From assembly GCA_963840975.1 (NCBI GenBank), contig CAWJBC010000009.1:150168-214167 (forward strand): a DNA stretch of 64,000 nucleotides. Direction: 5' to 3'. The first letter of the stretch is position 1, and each line of letters starts with the position of its first letter. The stretch is from JAADJA01 sp963840975 (lineage in GTDB: Bacteria; Bacteroidota; Bacteroidia; Bacteroidales; JAADJA01). Both the position numbers and the translations under genes were made by a program. Under the pieces are notes generated by a model. It worked only from the letters and a program-made list of their open reading frames with translations, searched no databases and was not told the origin of the DNA. Positions 1-9,071 of the stretch are shown here, in pieces.

Positions 1-1
1 T

Positions 2-2785
2 ATGGTGAAAGGCAACACAACAACAGGAACAACCACTGACATCAATGGAAATTATACAATACAGGCGCCATCAAATGGTCTGCTTGTATTTTCCTATATT
101 GGAATGGAGACACAGGAAATTGCTGTAAACGGGCGCAAAGAAATCAATGTGGAAATGGCTTATGAAAATATTGACCTGGGTGAGTTTGTTGTTATGGGCT
201 ACAGCACAGAAAGTAAAAAGCTGATCTCCGGCTCGGTTGGATTGGTAAATGAAGATCAAATCAAGAATGTGCCTCTCCGCACAGTTGATGGAGTTCTCCA
301 GGGTAAGGCTGCCGGACTTAACATTTTCCAGAATTCCGGCACACCGGGTGGACAGTCAACCGTTACACTCAGGGGCGGAAGCTCTATCCTTGCAAGCAAT
401 TCTCCTCTTTTTGTTGTTGATGGAATACCGGTCATTACAGGTGAGTATGGACAAGGTAGTTTCAGCGGGCAGGAAATCAATGCACTTTCTGACCTTAATC
501 CCAACGATATCGAAACGGTAACTGTCCTGAAAGATGCTTCAGCTACCGCTATTTATGGTGCCAGGGCATCAAATGGGGTTATTCTTATTACTACTAAAAA
601 AGGATCACTACGAAAAACAAGTGTTAATTTCAACACCAGTTATGGATGGCAAACCATGCCTAACGAAAGATTGCTTGATTTAATGAATGCTGAACAATGG
701 AATGAATACAAAGGTACCAACGTTCAAGGTATTGATACTGACTGGATGAGTGAGATATTGCAAGTGGGGCCGACTTCAAATACTGAACTTTCGGTGAGTA
801 GTGGCGGCGAAAAGACAAGATTTTTCCTCTCAGGAAATTATTACAGAAATACTGGTGTGGTTATAGGTACCGATTATTACCGATACAGTGGTATGATGAA
901 TGTAGATCATAACCTTTTAAAAAATCTAAAAGTGGGGGGAGGCGTTTCCCTCTCATATTCCAAAAATGCCCGTGTTGAAGGAGATCAAACCCTTAACGGT
1001 CCGCTACCTAACGCAATGTCAATCCCCGCTATTTACCCTGTTTACAACCCTGATGGCACCTACAATGAAGATGGACCCTATGCCAATCCGGTTGCCATTG
1101 CAAAAGAAGCAGTTAACAATGCTTATACTAACCGTACCACCGGGAATGTTTTCCTTGAGTACAAATTCCTTGATCATTTTACCTTCACATCAAAATGGGG
1201 TGCTGATATTTATAACCTGCGTGAACATAGTTACGATCCTGTCACCACCCTTCAGGGTGCACGATACAATGGACTCGGTGTTGAAGGCACCAGCTATGTC
1301 AGCAATCTTGTATCGAATAATGTGCTGCAATATCTTACAACCATAAAAGGAAAACACAATATAGATGCGTTATTTGGTTACAGTTTCGAAAAGTACGCTA
1401 AAAGGACCACCTACATTGAAGGCATTGATTTTCCAAATGAAGATTTCCAGTATCTTATTTCTGCGGGAACCATTCGGTATGCTGATGCTACTGCGCTTGA
1501 TCGCGGATTAAATTCATGGTTTGGACAGTTTAAATACAATTATAACTTTAAATATATTTTCACTTTGACAGGCCGTGCCGATGGTTCTTCAAAGTTCGGC
1601 ACCAATAATCGCTACGGGTTTTTCCCGGCAGCATCTGTTGCATGGCGAATGTCGGAAGAATCTTTTCTTAAAGATGTCAATACAATTACTGACCTCAAGA
1701 TCAGAGCTAGCTTCGGACTTACGGGTAACGATGGGATTCCTGATTATGCCTATTTGGGACTTTATGGTGGGGGATACAATTACGGTGGGAACTCTGGTAT
1801 TGCCCCTACCCAACTGCCCAATCCCGACCTGAAATGGGAAACGACCCGGCAAACCGGCTTGGGATTTGACATCGGATTATTCAAAGACAGGATTATTCTG
1901 AACACTGATCTTTATTATAACCATACAAGCGATCTTCTGCTCAACAGACCAATTCCCTCTTCAACAGGTTATTATGGAATATATTCCAACATCGGTGAAC
2001 TGGAAAACAAAGGGATTGAATTTTTACTGAATACTGTGAATATTGACAGAAAATTTAAGTGGACTTCATCTCTCAATTTTGCAGCTAACCAGAATAAAGT
2101 ACTTAGGTTATACAACGATCAGCCCTTAGACGACTTTGGTAGGGGCGGCAACCGTGTTGAGGTCGGAGAACCGATCGGTATTTTTTACGGACTCAATTGC
2201 CTCGGAGTTGATCCGACTACGGGTAACCTCGTTTATGAAGATTTAAACGGGGACGGAATCATTACATCCGACGACCGGATGAAGACAGGCGATCCAAACC
2301 CTGATTTTACATTGGGGTTTACAAATACTTTTAGTTATAAATCATTTGATCTTTCAATTTTCCTTTATTCTATGTACGGAAATGATGTCTTTAACGGGAC
2401 TTTCATTTACCTTGAATCCGGAACCGGCGAAGACCAGCAGACAACAACCATGATTGATAGATGGAAAAATCCGGGTGATGTTACCGATGTTCCAAGGGTC
2501 GGCGATCCGTATAAATCATCTCGGTTCATTGAGGACGGCTCCTTCCTGAGAATCAAAAACGTAACTTTGGGATACAACTTTAGTAAAGAATTGATCAAAA
2601 AGATTGGCTTGAAAACAGCCAGGTTTTATGTTACAGGTCAGAATCTTTTCACTTTTACCGTTTATAAAGGCATGGACCCGGAAGTTAATTACTACGGGGG
2701 ATCAAGCAATATTATCCTGGGTACTGACTTCTTTACTTACCCTCAGATACGAACTGTTATGTTAGGTTTAAATCTTGGTTTTTAA
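2..2785 (+). CDS. SusC/RagA-family TonB-dependent outer membrane receptor (5' partial)
   Basis: This is a TonB-dependent outer-membrane porin that, with its SusD partner, imports glycans or peptides. The frame is open to the window edge, so the signal peptide and the start of the N-terminal domain are missing. Residues 1-50 are the end of a carboxypeptidase-D-like beta-sandwich (GNYTIQAP, FSYIGMETQEI). A plug domain follows at about 70-200, with LQGKAAGLNI, TVTLRGGSSI, PLFVVDGIP and the SusC signature KDASATAIYGARASNGVI. The rest is beta-barrel and ends in a typical aromatic C-terminus (MLGLNLGF). It lies 19 bases before susD on the same strand, the usual SusCD arrangement. The substrate cannot be deduced, because no glycosidase lies in view upstream or downstream. 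Family assignment is very secure. Confidence 0.95.
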   Translation: MVKGNTTTGTTTDINGNYTIQAPSNGLLVFSYIGMETQEIAVNGRKEINVEMAYENIDLGEFVVMGYSTESKKLISGSVGLVNEDQIKNVPLRTVDGVLQGKAAGLNIFQNSGTPGGQSTVTLRGGSSILASNSPLFVVDGIPVITGEYGQGSFSGQEINALSDLNPNDIETVTVLKDASATAIYGARASNGVILITTKKGSLRKTSVNFNTSYGWQTMPNERLLDLMNAEQWNEYKGTNVQGIDTDWMSEILQVGPTSNTELSVSSGGEKTRFFLSGNYYRNTGVVIGTDYYRYSGMMNVDHNLLKNLKVGGGVSLSYSKNARVEGDQTLNGPLPNAMSIPAIYPVYNPDGTYNEDGPYANPVAIAKEAVNNAYTNRTTGNVFLEYKFLDHFTFTSKWGADIYNLREHSYDPVTTLQGARYNGLGVEGTSYVSNLVSNNVLQYLTTIKGKHNIDALFGYSFEKYAKRTTYIEGIDFPNEDFQYLISAGTIRYADATALDRGLNSWFGQFKYNYNFKYIFTLTGRADGSSKFGTNNRYGFFPAASVAWRMSEESFLKDVNTITDLKIRASFGLTGNDGIPDYAYLGLYGGGYNYGGNSGIAPTQLPNPDLKWETTRQTGLGFDIGLFKDRIILNTDLYYNHTSDLLLNRPIPSSTGYYGIYSNIGELENKGIEFLLNTVNIDRKFKWTSSLNFAANQNKVLRLYNDQPLDDFGRGGNRVEVGEPIGIFYGLNCLGVDPTTGNLVYEDLNGDGIITSDDRMKTGDPNPDFTLGFTNTFSYKSFDLSIFLYSMYGNDVFNGTFIYLESGTGEDQQTTTMIDRWKNPGDVTDVPRVGDPYKSSRFIEDGSFLRIKNVTLGYNFSKELIKKIGLKTARFYVTGQNLFTFTVYKGMDPEVNYYGGSSNIILGTDFFTYPQIRTVMLGLNLGF

Positions 2786-2804
2786 CAAATAACAATATAA
2801 AATC

Positions 2805-4142
2805 ATGAAAAATATATTCATCCTATCTTTTATCGCTTTAATAGCTTTTACGTCCTGCTCTGACTTGCTGGATGTTGAACCAACTGATGCCGTTTCCACA
2901 GACCAGGCTATCAATGATAAAATTGGTGTTGACCGTGCCATTACTGGCTCATACAATGCCTTGCAGGCTGTCGGGTCTTATGGCAGAAACCAGATACTGG
3001 TCAGCGATCTGCCTGCTGATAACCTCAGGTGGTCGGGAACGACACAGGAATATTCTCAAATAGACCTGAATGTTATAGCAGCCGATAACGGAACGGTTGA
3101 AGGAATATGGGCTGCTAATTACGATGGGATCAACCGGGTTAACAATGTGCTGTCACGAATTCCCGATATCACTGACTTGAGCGATGAAGAACGCAATATG
3201 TACCAGGGAGAAGCCCTGTTCCTGAGGGCTTTGTTTCATTTCAATCTGGTTGGCTTTTTTGGAGGAGTACCCATAAAAACGGAACCCACCCTCGACCTGA
3301 ACCATATTGACCAGGCACGTAATAGCATTGAAGAGGTCTACCAGCAGGTAATTGCCGATTTGATCAGTGCCGAAGAATTGCTTCCTGCAACCATGCCTGT
3401 TGGTCATGCATCAGCGTTCACTGCTGCGGCAATGTTGGCAAAAGTCTATCTTTCACAATTCCAACTTACGGGTAATTCATCTTATGCTTATCTGGCGGTG
3501 GCAAGCGCTGATAAAGTTATCAACGAAGGCGGTTACAGCTTGATGGAAACTTATGCAGACCTTTTCATACCCGACCCTAATTCGGAGTCCATATTTGAGG
3601 TTGTTTATGATGCCCAGAACAGCAACCGTCTGGCACAATACTTTTTCCCCCGCAGTCTTACGGGCCGATATGAAGTGGCGCCTACCGACGAATTAATTCA
3701 GAGCTATGAGGAGGGCGATACCAGGTTGGACACATCCATTGCAATTGATGTTGAAAATAATCCTTATGGAATAAAGTATACTGATATCACAGCAGGCACT
3801 GATCGTGTTTATGTTCTCAGGCTTGCCGAAATGTATCTGGTTCGTGCCGAAGCCAGGGCTTATTCAAATGGAGACATAGAGTTGATTAAATCTGATCTTG
3901 ATGTCATCAGGAGCCGGGCCGGATTACCCGCAACCACTGCTGATGATTACCCTTCCCTTAAACTCGCCATCGAAAATGAACGCCGGCATGAATTAGCTTT
4001 TGAAGGGCAGCGATGGGAAGATTTAGTGCGGACTGGAAGAGCGACAACTATTTTGGGTATTGATGAGAATTATACCTTGTTCCCGATTCCACTAAGTGAA
4101 GTACAAACCAATAATCTGATGACTCAAAATCCAGGATATTAA
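2805..4142 (+). CDS. SusD/RagB-family outer membrane lipoprotein
   Basis: This is the surface lipoprotein lid that captures substrate for the SusC channel just upstream. The N-terminus MKNIFILSFIALIAFTSC is a lipoprotein signal with the lipobox FTSC. The rest shows SusD hallmarks: an alpha-helical TPR-like body, GEALFLRALFHFNLVGFFGGVP at about 135-155, and the C-terminal block NERRHELAFEGQRWEDLVRTG followed by LFPIPLSEVQTN. At 445 residues it is shorter than many polysaccharide-type SusD proteins (500 or more) and closer to the RagB-like short form. The start is the ATG before the signal peptide. It is probably co-transcribed with the SusC gene and the PKD lipoprotein that follows 31 bases later. 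Confidence 0.94.
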   Translation: MKNIFILSFIALIAFTSCSDLLDVEPTDAVSTDQAINDKIGVDRAITGSYNALQAVGSYGRNQILVSDLPADNLRWSGTTQEYSQIDLNVIAADNGTVEGIWAANYDGINRVNNVLSRIPDITDLSDEERNMYQGEALFLRALFHFNLVGFFGGVPIKTEPTLDLNHIDQARNSIEEVYQQVIADLISAEELLPATMPVGHASAFTAAAMLAKVYLSQFQLTGNSSYAYLAVASADKVINEGGYSLMETYADLFIPDPNSESIFEVVYDAQNSNRLAQYFFPRSLTGRYEVAPTDELIQSYEEGDTRLDTSIAIDVENNPYGIKYTDITAGTDRVYVLRLAEMYLVRAEARAYSNGDIELIKSDLDVIRSRAGLPATTADDYPSLKLAIENERRHELAFEGQRWEDLVRTGRATTILGIDENYTLFPIPLSEVQTNNLMTQNPGY

Positions 4143-4173
4143 TGCACCAAATTTAGCACTAAAACTAAAAGAT

Positions 4174-5379
4174 ATGAAGACATATAAAATCTCACTGTTA
4201 TTTTCAATCTTCGCAATTCTGTCAATAGCTGGATGCGATAAAAACGAGTTGGGAAATCCGCCAGCAAGCACAATTGCTGACTTCTCTTACACCGTCAGCA
4301 ATCAAGGATATGCTCCATGCGAAGTTGCGTTTACCAACCATTCGCTTAATGCAAACGGGTATTTTTGGAATTTTGGAAATGGTCAGACGTCCGTAGAAGA
4401 AAATCCGGTTGTACAGTTTGAAATACCTGGATTGTATACCGTAACCCTCACCTGTACCGCTGTAAATGATGTCTACTATAATAAAACAGTCAAATCCCAG
4501 GTGATCAACATCAAGGATCCGCTTGCCGGGCTTTCTCAGGTTTTGTATTATACCACCCGCAACAATGAAGGCGGCGGAGGGCACATGGTAATCCTCACCG
4601 ATGAGGCGCCTCTGGTCCAGGATTTTGATTTTGTGGAACTTTCCCGTCCTTATGGAATCGCAGCCGATACTATTAACCGAAAGGTTTTCATCACCGATTA
4701 CAGCCTCGGTTATATTTATAGTTTCTCAGCCGAAGGAAAAGATCCTGTCAAAATTTTGGATATTACAGTTCCCGGACAGGAATTAGTTGATTACCCCGAA
4801 GGTATCTTCTGCTGGGAAAATAAAATTTATTGGGGACGGCCGGGTGGCATTTACCGCTCCAACGCTGATGGCACAAGCCCCGAAGAGTTTATTCCGATGA
4901 CTACAACTTCAGCCCCTGAATACCCCATTGATATGCAATATGATTTTAATTCGGAAAAAATTTACTTTGTCAACGACAGATATGACTATTCCGGTGGGTT
5001 GTTTTCGGTTAATCTGGATGGAACAGGACTGACAACAATTTTACCCGATATTGACGGAACAGCCATTGAAGTTGATACTATTTCGAATAAAATTTATTTC
5101 TGCGCTTATGAAGTTGCAGGCTCCGCTGTTACTGAGAATGGGGTCTACATGTGCAATACAGACGGAACCGATCTCGTAAAGATTGGGGATTTCGGCTTAA
5201 AGGCAACCTGGGGTATGGCGATTGACTATACCCGGAGCAAGCTTTTCTGGGGTTATAAAATTTCCAATTCCGAACCCGACGGTAAGATCATCCGGGCAAA
5301 CCTCGATGGTTCGGCACAGGAAGACTGGCTCAACGGTATCTGTCCCCATGCAATGCAAATCGTCTGGATTAAATTGTGA
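4174..5379 (+). CDS. PKD-domain lipoprotein with YWTD/NHL-like beta-propeller repeats
   Basis: The protein opens with a lipoprotein signal (MKTYKISLLFSIFAILSIAGC). A PKD-type immunoglobulin domain follows at about residues 35-115, seen from FWNFGNGQTS and VQFEIPGLYTVTLTCTA. The remaining 280 residues hold repeated units such as KIYWGRPGGIYRSNADGTS, GGLFSVNLDGTGL and KIIRANLDGSAQ, which match the LDL-receptor YWTD type of beta-propeller. It is the third gene of the SusCD operon, the position usually taken by surface glycan- or protein-binding lipoproteins. A substrate-binding role is an inference from position and fold. No catalytic motif is visible. Confidence 0.8.
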   Translation: MKTYKISLLFSIFAILSIAGCDKNELGNPPASTIADFSYTVSNQGYAPCEVAFTNHSLNANGYFWNFGNGQTSVEENPVVQFEIPGLYTVTLTCTAVNDVYYNKTVKSQVINIKDPLAGLSQVLYYTTRNNEGGGGHMVILTDEAPLVQDFDFVELSRPYGIAADTINRKVFITDYSLGYIYSFSAEGKDPVKILDITVPGQELVDYPEGIFCWENKIYWGRPGGIYRSNADGTSPEEFIPMTTTSAPEYPIDMQYDFNSEKIYFVNDRYDYSGGLFSVNLDGTGLTTILPDIDGTAIEVDTISNKIYFCAYEVAGSAVTENGVYMCNTDGTDLVKIGDFGLKATWGMAIDYTRSKLFWGYKISNSEPDGKIIRANLDGSAQEDWLNGICPHAMQIVWIKL

Positions 5380-5458
5380 TCGCGGTTAAATCTTTTACAG
5401 TCTGCTAACGGTAGATTCCTTAATACGGAAGGTATTTTGGCTATCACGTGAAAATAAA

Positions 5459-5500
5459 AAACTTCCCACAATTCCGGTTTCCTGAAATTGCGGGAAGTTT
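5459..5500 (-). terminator. Rho-independent terminator between convergent genes
   Basis: The arms AACTTCCCACAATT (5459-5472) and AATTGCGGGAAGTT (5486-5499) form a long stem with one mismatch. Read on the minus strand, the hairpin runs into a T-rich tract (complement of 5450-5460), so it mainly serves the minus-strand T9SS gene at 5524-6621. It may also stop the convergent SusCD operon. Confidence 0.75.
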
Positions 5501-5523
5501 CATAAAGCAAGTACGAAGGACTG

Positions 5524-6621
5524 CTATTTTCCTTTAAATATTTTCATCGTCTGAACCCTACCTTCCTGACTGAGGGTGCAGAAATATAAGCCATCAGTGA
5601 GATTCTGTGCATTGAATTGAACGCTGTATTTGCCAGCTTTTTGAGCAGAATTTACAAGTTCCGCTACTTCCCTGCCGGTGGCATCGTATATCTTTAAACT
5701 AACAAATCCACTTTCCGGTAATTCATAACTGATGTCGGTATAAACATTAAATGGATTGGGATAGTTTTGCTCAAGGATTAATTCATTTCTGTTGCCAGGG
5801 GTTTCGACCACAGCGGTGATGAGTTCCTGGTATTTTTCTACTGCAGTCGTAATGTTGCTTAACATCGTTTCTTCATTGGCGCCCAGAGCAAAAGCATAAT
5901 AAACATCAACTGACTGACCGGAGTTGAGTGCGATGGCAGCCTGCGAAGTAATTGTAACCGGGCCATCTGCCGTATTGGAAACATATTCTGGCTGAAGTGA
6001 TCCATAATTCATCCAGTCCCAATATTCCTCATCCACCTGATATTCATCATACCATTCGAAGGAGTACAATGAAGTAAGTGGATCGGAAAGTAATTTTATT
6101 CCCATATTCACCTGGTCATCCCTGTGGAAGCGGATCACCCCTGCTTCACTGTTATAGGTAACAGCATCGAATCCGTATTCCTGGTTCAGTTCAGGAATGA
6201 TGTCAAGGCCTATCAGTGCATCAATGGCGCTTGTTTCATCATTCTCTACATTGAACTTCACAACAGTATAACTTCCGTTGGTCCAGCCGTAAGCATTCAG
6301 TTTAACAATGACATCTGGAGGAAGGTTGGAATATGTATTGTCGTACGCCCCATAGATTTCGAAATCACTCATTTGGGGATTTTCAACCAGTACAGTTGGA
6401 TCCAGTTCTTCCGCATCGTTGGTATAATCAAAGACAGCGGTAGCTGAAGTTCCGACCAGTATCGAGGCACGCTGCAGGTGCCTGGTGGCATCAGGAGTAA
6501 ACAGCCGGATACGGCCATAGGCATTCACATCAACATCCAAAGCACCCGTACTAAATGTTGCCTGGGAATAACTTCCAGTAATAAATGAAATTGCTGCAAG
6601 GAAAAGTAAAAGTTTTTTCAT
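5524..6621 (-). CDS. Secreted protein with T9SS type A sorting domain
   Basis: I chose the ATG at 6621 because it gives a clean signal peptide (MKKLLLFLAAISFITGSYSQ); the longer open frame adds 13 residues with no signal character. The mature part is a beta-rich domain of about 250 residues with no motif I recognise (for example DVDVNAYGRIRLFTPDATRH). The last 80 residues are a T9SS type A sorting domain: NYPNPFN, VSLKIYDATGREVAELV, and a basic end TMKIFKGK. The protein should therefore cross the outer membrane by T9SS and be anchored or released at the surface. It is monocistronic, with its own terminator at 5459-5500. Function of the mature domain is unknown. Confidence 0.85.
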   Translation of the reverse strand: MKKLLLFLAAISFITGSYSQATFSTGALDVDVNAYGRIRLFTPDATRHLQRASILVGTSATAVFDYTNDAEELDPTVLVENPQMSDFEIYGAYDNTYSNLPPDVIVKLNAYGWTNGSYTVVKFNVENDETSAIDALIGLDIIPELNQEYGFDAVTYNSEAGVIRFHRDDQVNMGIKLLSDPLTSLYSFEWYDEYQVDEEYWDWMNYGSLQPEYVSNTADGPVTITSQAAIALNSGQSVDVYYAFALGANEETMLSNITTAVEKYQELITAVVETPGNRNELILEQNYPNPFNVYTDISYELPESGFVSLKIYDATGREVAELVNSAQKAGKYSVQFNAQNLTDGLYFCTLSQEGRVQTMKIFKGK

Positions 6622-6861
6622 ATTTTTTAAATTTAAAGTTAGTAATCCTAAATAGCCCACTTATTAACCATCAATATCCAAAAATCAAATCCGGATTTTG
6701 ATTCAGTAAAATTAAACAGAAAATATAATATTACTCAATTTAAAGTAATTTAATTTATCCGACAAATTAATTTGAGTAAATTTAGATTTGACAAAACTAT
6801 TCCTTTATCCATTGGATAACAGAAAAGTAATTAGCCTGCATTATTCACAAATATTAAACTC

Positions 6862-6919
6862 AGGACTAAAGTCCTTTATGTGTATATGTTTGTCAAACTC
6901 CAGACTTAATTCTGGGGTT
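6862..6919. repeat. Pair of short palindromes (REP-like)
   Basis: Two hairpin-forming sequences lie close together in an otherwise featureless AT-rich gap (6661-6994). The first is AGGACT-AA-AGTCCT (6862-6875). The second is AACTCCAGA / TCTGGGGTT with a 6-base loop (6896-6919, one G-T pair). Neither is followed by a T-tract suited to termination. They resemble degenerate REP-type palindromes. I see no other feature in this gap. Confidence 0.4.
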
Positions 6920-6994
6920 AAAAAGAATCCAGTTCTGATGCGCTTTAGCCCTATTTTATGAATTAAACAGGTTAGAATTAAGAAGAAGGTATAC

Positions 6995-7414
6995 TTAAAA
7001 TCTTTCCAATTTTGCGAAGAAGAAATCGCCCTCAATGTTAGCATTTTCATCGCTGTCGGAACCATGAACGGCATTGGCTTCAAGACTAGTACCATACAGT
7101 GCCCGGATGGTTCCCGGTGCAGCATTGGCAGGATTGGTAGCGCCAATGAATTCGCGGTAAGCCTGCACTGCATTTTCCTTTTCGAGGATGGCAGCTACAA
7201 TCGGACCCGACGACATGGATTGTACAAGGCTGTCATAGAAAGGTCTTTCCTTGTGTACTTCATAAAATTTCTGAGCCTGCTCAACTGAAAGTTTGGTATA
7301 TTTCATGGCTGCGATCCTGAACCCTCCTTCGGCTATCTTAGCCAAAATGGGTCCGATAAAACCTTTCTGTACAGCCAATGGTTTGATCATCGTAAGTGTA
7401 ATTTTCCCTGACAT
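6995..7414 (-). CDS. ndk: Nucleoside diphosphate kinase
   Basis: The enzyme transfers the gamma phosphate of ATP to nucleoside diphosphates through a phosphohistidine. The length (139 aa) is normal. The catalytic histidine is H117 in NAVHGSDSDENA, and MIKPLAVQKG, GGFRIAAMKYTKL and RPFYDSLVQSMSSGP match the family closely. KPLA replaces the more common KPDA near the N-terminus, as seen in other Bacteroidetes. It stands alone on the minus strand, divergent from the DHH phosphoesterase gene, with a -7 box 32 bases upstream of the start. Confidence 0.97.
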   Translation of the reverse strand: MSGKITLTMIKPLAVQKGFIGPILAKIAEGGFRIAAMKYTKLSVEQAQKFYEVHKERPFYDSLVQSMSSGPIVAAILEKENAVQAYREFIGATNPANAAPGTIRALYGTSLEANAVHGSDSDENANIEGDFFFAKLERF

Positions 7415-7445
7415 AGTTTAAATATATTGTTGTAAGTAAAGGCGG

Positions 7446-7472
7446 CAAAATTAAAACTATTTTATAAATTTG
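7446..7472. promoter_or_regulatory. Divergent Bacteroidetes-type -7 boxes (ndk / DHH gene)
   Basis: Two matches to the Bacteroidetes -7 consensus TAnnTTTG face away from each other: TAATTTTG on the minus strand (7446-7453, for ndk) and TAAATTTG on the plus strand (7465-7472, for the DHH gene starting at 7502). Clear -33 elements are not visible, so each call rests on the -7 box and its distance to the start (about 30 bases in both cases). Confidence 0.4.
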
Positions 7473-7501
7473 CGCTTTTTATAAATTAATCTTTTCTCTA
7501 C

Positions 7502-8518
7502 TTGGATATTTTAGATTTTTCTTCAATTGACGAACTTTTCAAAGTTCCCTGCAGGATACTTTTAACCTCCCACACTAACCCCGACGGAGACGCTATGGGT
7601 TCAAGCCTGGCTGTTTTCCTTTATTTTAAAAACCTTGGACACGATGTGAAAGTGGTAGTTCCAAATCCATTCCCCGACTACCTTGCTTGGATGGCTGGTA
7701 GCAATGAAGTTTTGATTTACGAAAAAGATAAAGAAGCATGTGACCGTCAATTTGAAACTTCTGAGATCATTTTTTCGCTCGATTATAATCATCCCAACCG
7801 GTTGGGTGATGCTGAAAACGCTTTCAATCAGGCGAAAGCCATCAAAATATTGATTGATCACCATGTGCAGCCTAAAAGTGATGCTTATGATTTTGTTTTT
7901 TCAACCACAATAACATCATCCACTTCCGAGCTAATTTATGACTTCATTCATCAATTGCATCCTGAAAAACTGACCCAGGAAGTTGCAGAATGCATCTACG
8001 TCGGCATTGTGACCGATACAGGCTCATTCAACTATGCATGTAATTCAGAAAAGACATTCAGAATAGTGGCAGAATTATATAAAACCGGTATGGATGGTGT
8101 AAAGATAAACCGACTGGTTTACAGCACATTTTCAGAAAGCAGGCTCCGGTTGCTTGGTTTTGCCCTGAGCGAAAAGCTCAAGGTAATTCCTAAATATGCA
8201 ACTGCTTATATTTCGTTAACCCGCGAAGAACTTGAACGTTACCATTACCAGGTTGGAGATACCGAAGACGTTGTGAATTATGCACTTTCGATTAAAGGAA
8301 TTCGTTTTGCAGCTATGTTCATGGAAAGGGATAAAAAAATAAGGGTATCGTTGAGGTCGGTGGGAGATTTTTCTGTCAACCTGATTGCCCGTGAACATTT
8401 CGATGGTGGCGGGCATAAAAATGCTGCCGGCGGAGATTCTTATATTTCGATGGAAAAAACCCTTGAGAAATTTGAACGTCTCCTACCCTCTTACCAAAAC
8501 GAACTGATTAAAAAGTAA
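7502..8518 (+). CDS. DHH/DHHA1 phosphoesterase, NrnA-like (oligoribonuclease/pAp phosphatase)
   Basis: The protein has DHH motifs SHTNPDGDAMGSS (residues 23-35), FSLDYNHPNRLGD (about 91-103) and the name-giving LIDHH (117-121). These are followed by DTGSF and a C-terminal DHHA1 domain with GGGHKNAAG near 302. The family (NrnA/MgpA) degrades short oligoribonucleotides and pAp, and some members hydrolyse pApA, the breakdown product of c-di-AMP. The window also encodes a c-di-AMP synthase. No ATG is available: the frame is closed by a stop at 7487-7489, so the start must be the TTG at 7502. It is followed 8 bases later by the gldI-like gene, suggesting an operon through sucC. Confidence 0.9.
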   Translation: MDILDFSSIDELFKVPCRILLTSHTNPDGDAMGSSLAVFLYFKNLGHDVKVVVPNPFPDYLAWMAGSNEVLIYEKDKEACDRQFETSEIIFSLDYNHPNRLGDAENAFNQAKAIKILIDHHVQPKSDAYDFVFSTTITSSTSELIYDFIHQLHPEKLTQEVAECIYVGIVTDTGSFNYACNSEKTFRIVAELYKTGMDGVKINRLVYSTFSESRLRLLGFALSEKLKVIPKYATAYISLTREELERYHYQVGDTEDVVNYALSIKGIRFAAMFMERDKKIRVSLRSVGDFSVNLIAREHFDGGGHKNAAGGDSYISMEKTLEKFERLLPSYQNELIKK

Positions 8519-8525
8519 GACAAAC

Positions 8526-9059
8526 ATGCCCGTGCAAGCATACAAAGTATTGATTTTAATTAGCATTCTTATATTCGTTTTGTTGGCATGCAACTCACCT
8601 GATGAGCCGGTAAATAAATCAGGGAATAAAAATATAGAAGAATCGCTGGTAGAAGCCAATAAACAATTTGTGAAATCAGAAGACAGGCAAATTGAAGATT
8701 TTATTGCCCGTTATGCCTGGACGATGACCAAAACTGGAACCGGATTAAGGTATATGATCTATCAAAAAGGATCAGGTAAACCCGTTGAAACGGGAAACAA
8801 GGTAACGATCAAATACACCGTTGGTTTGCTTAATGGTGAACCATGCTATTCATCCGCCGAAACAGGAAATAAGGAATTCGTTGCCGGACAGGGAGGAGTT
8901 GAAGCGGGACTTGAGGAAGGAATTTTATTTTTGAAAAAAGGTGACCGAGCAAAATTTATTTTACCTTCGCACCTCGGTTTCGGGCTGGTGGGCGATGGAA
9001 ATAAAATTCCCGCAAAAGCAACACTGGTCTACGATATAGAAATTATTGATTTAAAATAA
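8526..9059 (+). CDS. GldI-like FKBP-type peptidyl-prolyl isomerase lipoprotein
   Basis: This 177-residue protein has an N-terminal hydrophobic segment ending in a lipobox (FVLLAC) and one FKBP domain (residues 75-177): VTIKYTVGLLNGEPCYSS, AGLEEGILFLKKGDRAKFILPS and PAKATLVYDIEIIDLK. The region EDRQIEDFIARYAW before the FKBP domain is typical of GldI, the gliding-motility lipoprotein. It probably helps fold exported proteins in the periplasm. A second, different FKBP lipoprotein gene follows after 12 bases. The GldI assignment is from memory of the family's size and order and is not proof of gliding. Confidence 0.8.
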   Translation: MPVQAYKVLILISILIFVLLACNSPDEPVNKSGNKNIEESLVEANKQFVKSEDRQIEDFIARYAWTMTKTGTGLRYMIYQKGSGKPVETGNKVTIKYTVGLLNGEPCYSSAETGNKEFVAGQGGVEAGLEEGILFLKKGDRAKFILPSHLGFGLVGDGNKIPAKATLVYDIEIIDLK

Positions 9060-9071
9060 AAAACTAAAAAA

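Noticed and set aside
249..521. Overlapping frames within the SusC gene
   Set aside because: These and similar frames elsewhere are shadows of well-supported genes with no conserved motif of their own.
6841..7173. Minus-strand reading frame of 110 codons overlapping ndk
   Set aside because: It overlaps the certain ndk gene in another frame on the same strand and shows no family feature or signal.
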